16,583 bases of DNA, taken from positions 1 to 16,583 of the forward strand of contig DATJQF010000008.1 of assembly GCA_035505995.1 (NCBI GenBank). Reading direction: 5' to 3'. This stretch comes from DATJQF01 sp035505995. Its GTDB lineage: Bacteria; Bacteroidota; Bacteroidia; Bacteroidales; FEN-979. Under the pieces are notes generated by a model that saw only the letters and a list, made by a program, of their open reading frames with translations, was not told where the DNA came from and did not search any database. This document shows positions 13,908-16,583 of this stretch, in pieces. The position numbers and the translations under genes are program-made. The stretch's first letter is position 1. Each line of letters begins with the position of its first letter.

Positions 13908-15807
13908 GGTGTACCTGTTTTAAAGAAAAGGAGAACTCCGCGCCTCCCTCGGTCATGTTTCTCGCCCATATCTTTCCCCCGTGATCCTCTATGATGGAAC
14001 GGCTGATGGACAGCCCGATCCCGATTCCCTCCTTCCGGGATGTCACAAAGGGGTTGAAAATCCTGGCAAGGATCTCTTCAGGGATCCCGGTTCCGTAATC
14101 CCGCAGGGAGATGGTTACCATCCCGTCGCTCACTGACTCGGTGATCACCATTTTCCTTTCCTCCTGCTTTTTAACCTCCATCGCCTGCGATCCGTTCTGC
14201 AGAAGGTTGAGGATCACCTGCTGGATCTGGATCGGGTCCGCCAGCACATATACCGGGTCATCCGTCAGATCCAGGTGGATCCGGTCATGGCGGGTAACGG
14301 CTTCCCCCCCGTAAATTCTGAGAAGCTCCCGGATCAGTTCATTCAGGTTGATTATTTCCTTCTCTCTTTTTTCCAGTTTCATCATGCTCCGGATGCTGGC
14401 CAGCAGGTTGGCCATCCTCTTGTCGTCCTCCGCGATATTCTGCAGGATCTCCCGGAGCAGGGCAGGATCCTGGCGGCCCGAATCAATGAACCGGATCCCG
14501 GCCTGGGCCGTGCTGAGAATGGCCGTCATTGGCTGGTTTAGCTCATGCGAAAGGGAGGCTGTCAACTGACCGATACGAAGGATCCGGTCCTCCCTCACCA
14601 ACTCGCGGAACTTGTTCTCGGTCGCCTTCAACCGGGCGGTTATCTTTTTTTGTCGTCTGTAAAGCAGGATCAGATTGAAGATCAATATCGTCTCCACCAG
14701 CACAAAAAGACCTGCGATGATCAGGATCCCTATATTTCGCTGGAAAAAAGTCTCTTCCCGGAAAAGAAGGCTACTCCCCGCGGGTAACTGCGAATTACGG
14801 GTCAAATTAAATCGTTTCAGCACCCTCCAGTCAAAAAGATACCCTGAATAATCCCGCTCGCCGTACCGGATCGTGGCCGGATCAACACCGTCGAGGATCT
14901 TAACTGCAGCATCTCCCGACAGGATACCCACCCTGTTGAAATCCAGGAGATATCCGCCCACTGCTCCGTCACCCAATCCCATGGTGGAATAAGTAAATAC
15001 CGGCGAGACCGTGGCCTGGCTGATCAGTCGCACCGCCTCCGTATTAAAGTAGGGCACCCCTTTGCTGTCGGTATTGAACGAAGGAACGAAAACAATGCAC
15101 CCGGTAGGCAGGTGCCTGACCTTTCCCAGTATCTCATCCATGGGTAATTCGGTAATGAATTCCGTTTTGACATCCGGTCGCAGTTTACCTGCTACCTTTT
15201 TTGTGATGGACAAAAAAATGGAATCCAACGTCAGCTTGCCGCAAACAAAATAAATGGAACGGGCTTCCGGGAATAATGCAAGGGCGGTTGAAATCTCTTT
15301 TTCGATGTTAAATCTCAGTCCGATCACCGTGGTCCTTTTATTCAGGACCAGGTCGAAGGGGACCCCGTAATTTGAAAAATCATAATCTATCGAAAGAGCC
15401 GGACAATTGAGCAGCACCGGGTTGGCGAGTTTCTTTATGGCAGGGATGACATTCACTCCCACGCAAACCAACAGATCGGGTTTCTGATTTCGATACTTCT
15501 CATTGATCCAGGCAAATCCTTTATCCGCAAAACTTACGGTCGGGTATTTATCCATCTCCAGGTACTCCGTATGCAGAATATAAGCATCCCGGTACCTGGC
15601 GGAAAGCTTCTCCCGGATGCCTTCCAGGATGTACCGGTAAGCCGGCCGGCCGGGAGAATAGGCAAAAAGAATAAGAATATTCTTATTCCCGGCCGCTTCC
15701 TGACCGGATCCCGAAAGGAAGGGCATCAGGAATAAAATTGTGGTAAGAAGCAGTAGTCTTGATCTGACCACTTTGCCGTTGTAAAACTTCCCGGTGATAG
15801 TATCCAT
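13873..15807 (-). CDS. Sensor histidine kinase with periplasmic ABC-substrate-binding-like domain
   Basis: Membrane sensor kinase, 644 residues. An N-terminal signal segment (about 17-35, G35|Q36) is followed by a periplasmic domain, about 40-335, resembling the PF04392 ABC substrate-binding family. It begins ILILFAYSPGRPAYRYILEG and ends with the typical GGYLLDFNRVGILSGDAAVKI (284-304) and a DPATIRYGERD segment. One membrane helix (about 359-382) leads to a short coiled linker. HisKA contains the phospho-acceptor H421 in SLSHELNQPMTAI. The ATPase domain shows an N-box (QQVILNLLQNGSQAM, N534/N538), DYGTGIP (570-576), an F-box-like IFNPFVTS and GIGIGLS (594-600). The HELNQP form is shared with FixL/DctB-type kinases. 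The tail is His-rich (HHESGNTQDHYH) because it overlaps the regulator start. PF04392 members include aromatic amino acid binders, so a small amino-acid-like ligand is plausible. Confidence 0.9.
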   Translation of the reverse strand: MDTITGKFYNGKVVRSRLLLLTTILFLMPFLSGSGQEAAGNKNILILFAYSPGRPAYRYILEGIREKLSARYRDAYILHTEYLEMDKYPTVSFADKGFAWINEKYRNQKPDLLVCVGVNVIPAIKKLANPVLLNCPALSIDYDFSNYGVPFDLVLNKRTTVIGLRFNIEKEISTALALFPEARSIYFVCGKLTLDSIFLSITKKVAGKLRPDVKTEFITELPMDEILGKVRHLPTGCIVFVPSFNTDSKGVPYFNTEAVRLISQATVSPVFTYSTMGLGDGAVGGYLLDFNRVGILSGDAAVKILDGVDPATIRYGERDYSGYLFDWRVLKRFNLTRNSQLPAGSSLLFREETFFQRNIGILIIAGLFVLVETILIFNLILLYRRQKKITARLKATENKFRELVREDRILRIGQLTASLSHELNQPMTAILSTAQAGIRFIDSGRQDPALLREILQNIAEDDKRMANLLASIRSMMKLEKREKEIINLNELIRELLRIYGGEAVTRHDRIHLDLTDDPVYVLADPIQIQQVILNLLQNGSQAMEVKKQEERKMVITESVSDGMVTISLRDYGTGIPEEILARIFNPFVTSRKEGIGIGLSISRSIIEDHGGKIWARNMTEGGAEFSFSLKQVHHESGNTQDHYH

Positions 15808-15830
15808 TTATTAACCGGGACTAAAATAGC

Positions 15831-15838
15831 CAAATTTA
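15831..15838 (-). promoter_or_regulatory. Candidate -7 promoter box of the kinase gene
   Basis: On the minus strand the bases read TAAATTTG, a full match to the Bacteroidota -7 consensus TAnnTTTG, 23 nt upstream of the kinase ATG. The -33 partner is weak: only a T-run (15859-15854 read on the minus strand) lies at about the right distance, with no TTTG. Confidence 0.4.
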
Positions 15839-15928
15839 GCCGTATCCGGATGGAAAAAAGGTATCTTATCATTTGAGGAGTACCCAATAAGTCTGCAAAT
15901 TCAGAATAAAGTAATCTTCCCGGGCTGA

Positions 15929-15945
15929 CAATATTTCATATATTG
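15929..15945. repeat. Inverted repeat in the divergent kinase/NADH dehydrogenase intergenic region
   Basis: CAATAT-TTCAT-ATATTG, 6-bp arms around a 5-bp centre, about midway in the 213-nt divergent intergenic region (15808-16020) and about 120 nt upstream of the kinase ATG. Its left and right parts repeat the two 9-mers found in the palindrome pair at 11645-11670, which suggests an autoregulatory operator. Nothing else in this intergenic region looks like a gene. Confidence 0.4.
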
Positions 15946-15967
15946 AACCCATTTTCGATCATTCACG

Positions 15968-15996
15968 CTTGAATTTCCTTAACGGTACGACATTTG
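15968..15996 (+). promoter_or_regulatory. Weak candidate promoter for the NADH dehydrogenase-like gene
   Basis: GACATTTG (15989-15996) differs from TAnnTTTG by one base, and CTTG (15968-15971) lies 17 nt upstream as a poor -33 box at shorter than usual spacing. Position, 24 nt before the ATG, is reasonable, but the match is weak. Confidence 0.22.
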
Positions 15997-16020
15997 TCAG
16001 GAAACCCGTCTTTTAAGTAA

Positions 16021-16583
16021 ATGATAAACATTCCCCCCACCGGCAAAAAACGCATCGTGATCGTGGGATGCGGCTTCGGCGGCCTCCGGCTGGGTAAAAA
16101 GCTCCGGAACTCCGGCTACCAGGTGGTCATCCTGGATAAATATAACTATCACCAGTTCCAGCCTTTATTCTACCAGGTGGCGACGGCCGGACTGGAACCA
16201 AGTTCCATATCCTTCCCTCTGCGCAAGATATTCCAGCATTACCGGGACTATCACCTGAGGCTGGCAGAGGTTCAGCATGTGGATACCGACAAGCAGCAGC
16301 TATGGACGACCCGGGGCATTATCGGGTACGATTACCTGGTCCTGGCCCAGGGAGCGAGGAATTCCTTTTTCGGGATGAAGAATATGGAAACTCTTTCCCG
16401 ACCCATGAAGTCGGTTCCGGAATCGATCGCTCTCCGCAATGCGATCCTTCAGAATTTCGAAGATGCGCTGGCTGTCCCGCCCGAAGAAAACCGGGAAGGA
16501 TTCGAGAACCTGGTGGTGGTGGGCGGAGGACCTACCGGGGTGGAGATCTCCGGCGCCCTGGCCGAAATGAGGAAATATGTCCT
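16021..16583 (+). CDS. Type II NADH dehydrogenase-like FAD oxidoreductase (partial, 3' end outside window)
   Basis: The first 187 residues of a flavoprotein that passes electrons from NADH to quinone at the inner face of the membrane in NDH-2 enzymes. The FAD-binding Rossmann motif GCGFGG lies at 16-21 inside RIVIVGCGFGGLRLGKKL. It is followed by the NDH-2-like NYHQFQPLFYQVATAGLEPS block, DYLVLAQGA, and a second dinucleotide-binding motif, VVVGGGPTGVEISGALAE, from residue 165 (GGGPTG at 168-173), for NADH. The frame is open to the window end. ATG at 16021 is the earliest start because an in-frame TAA directly precedes it. It is divergent from the kinase gene and shares a 213-nt upstream region. 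A functional link to fumarate reduction by way of the quinone pool is possible but unproven. Confidence 0.9.
   Translation, partial: MINIPPTGKKRIVIVGCGFGGLRLGKKLRNSGYQVVILDKYNYHQFQPLFYQVATAGLEPSSISFPLRKIFQHYRDYHLRLAEVQHVDTDKQQLWTTRGIIGYDYLVLAQGARNSFFGMKNMETLSRPMKSVPESIALRNAILQNFEDALAVPPEENREGFENLVVVGGGPTGVEISGALAEMRKYV

Overview
The window looks like a chromosomal segment from a member of the Bacteroidota, with GC content a little above 50 % by eye. Evidence for this: eight exported or membrane-anchored proteins have signal peptides with Gln just after a small residue (A|Q, S|Q or G|Q); recognisable Shine-Dalgarno sequences are largely missing; candidate promoters resemble the Bacteroidota TTTG / TAnnTTTG type; and the family mix fits (DcaP-like and O/P-like porins, DUF481, periplasmic amidohydrolase). 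I saw no rRNA, tRNA, CRISPR array, insertion sequence or phage gene.

Layout. A plus-strand outer-membrane barrel gene (32-1189) meets, tail to tail with 6 nt between the stop codons, a run of eleven minus-strand genes covering 1196-15807. In transcription order these are: a sensor histidine kinase with a periplasmic ABC-substrate-binding-like domain (15807-13873); a FixJ/NarL-type response regulator overlapping it by 35 nt; a 139-nt gap with a candidate promoter; a stand-alone receiver domain; a periplasmic type II L-asparaginase; a DcaP-like porin; an exported glutaminase; an O/P-porin-like barrel; an exported amidohydrolase; a DASS (SLC13) dicarboxylate transporter; aspartate ammonia-lyase; an AspT-family antiporter starting 2 nt after the lyase stop codon; and a DUF481 outer-membrane protein. 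From the receiver onward no gap exceeds 70 nt. Divergent from the kinase, and cut by the window edge, is a type II NADH dehydrogenase-like flavoprotein (16021-16583).

How the genes could work together (inference). The locus reads as a self-contained system for using amide and acidic amino acids. Porins admit Asn, Gln or related solutes. The periplasmic asparaginase and glutaminase release ammonia plus Asp and Glu. Aspartate enters through AspT or the DASS carrier, aspartase converts it to fumarate and ammonia, and C4-dicarboxylate (for example succinate after fumarate reduction) leaves by exchange. The two-component system next door probably senses a periplasmic ligand and controls the set, with the output-less receiver as a possible phosphate sink or relay. 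A pair of 12-bp palindromes upstream of the DcaP-like gene shares two 9-mers with an inverted repeat upstream of the kinase and is a candidate operator. The amidohydrolase and the DUF481 protein have no clear role in this scheme and may point to an additional substrate.
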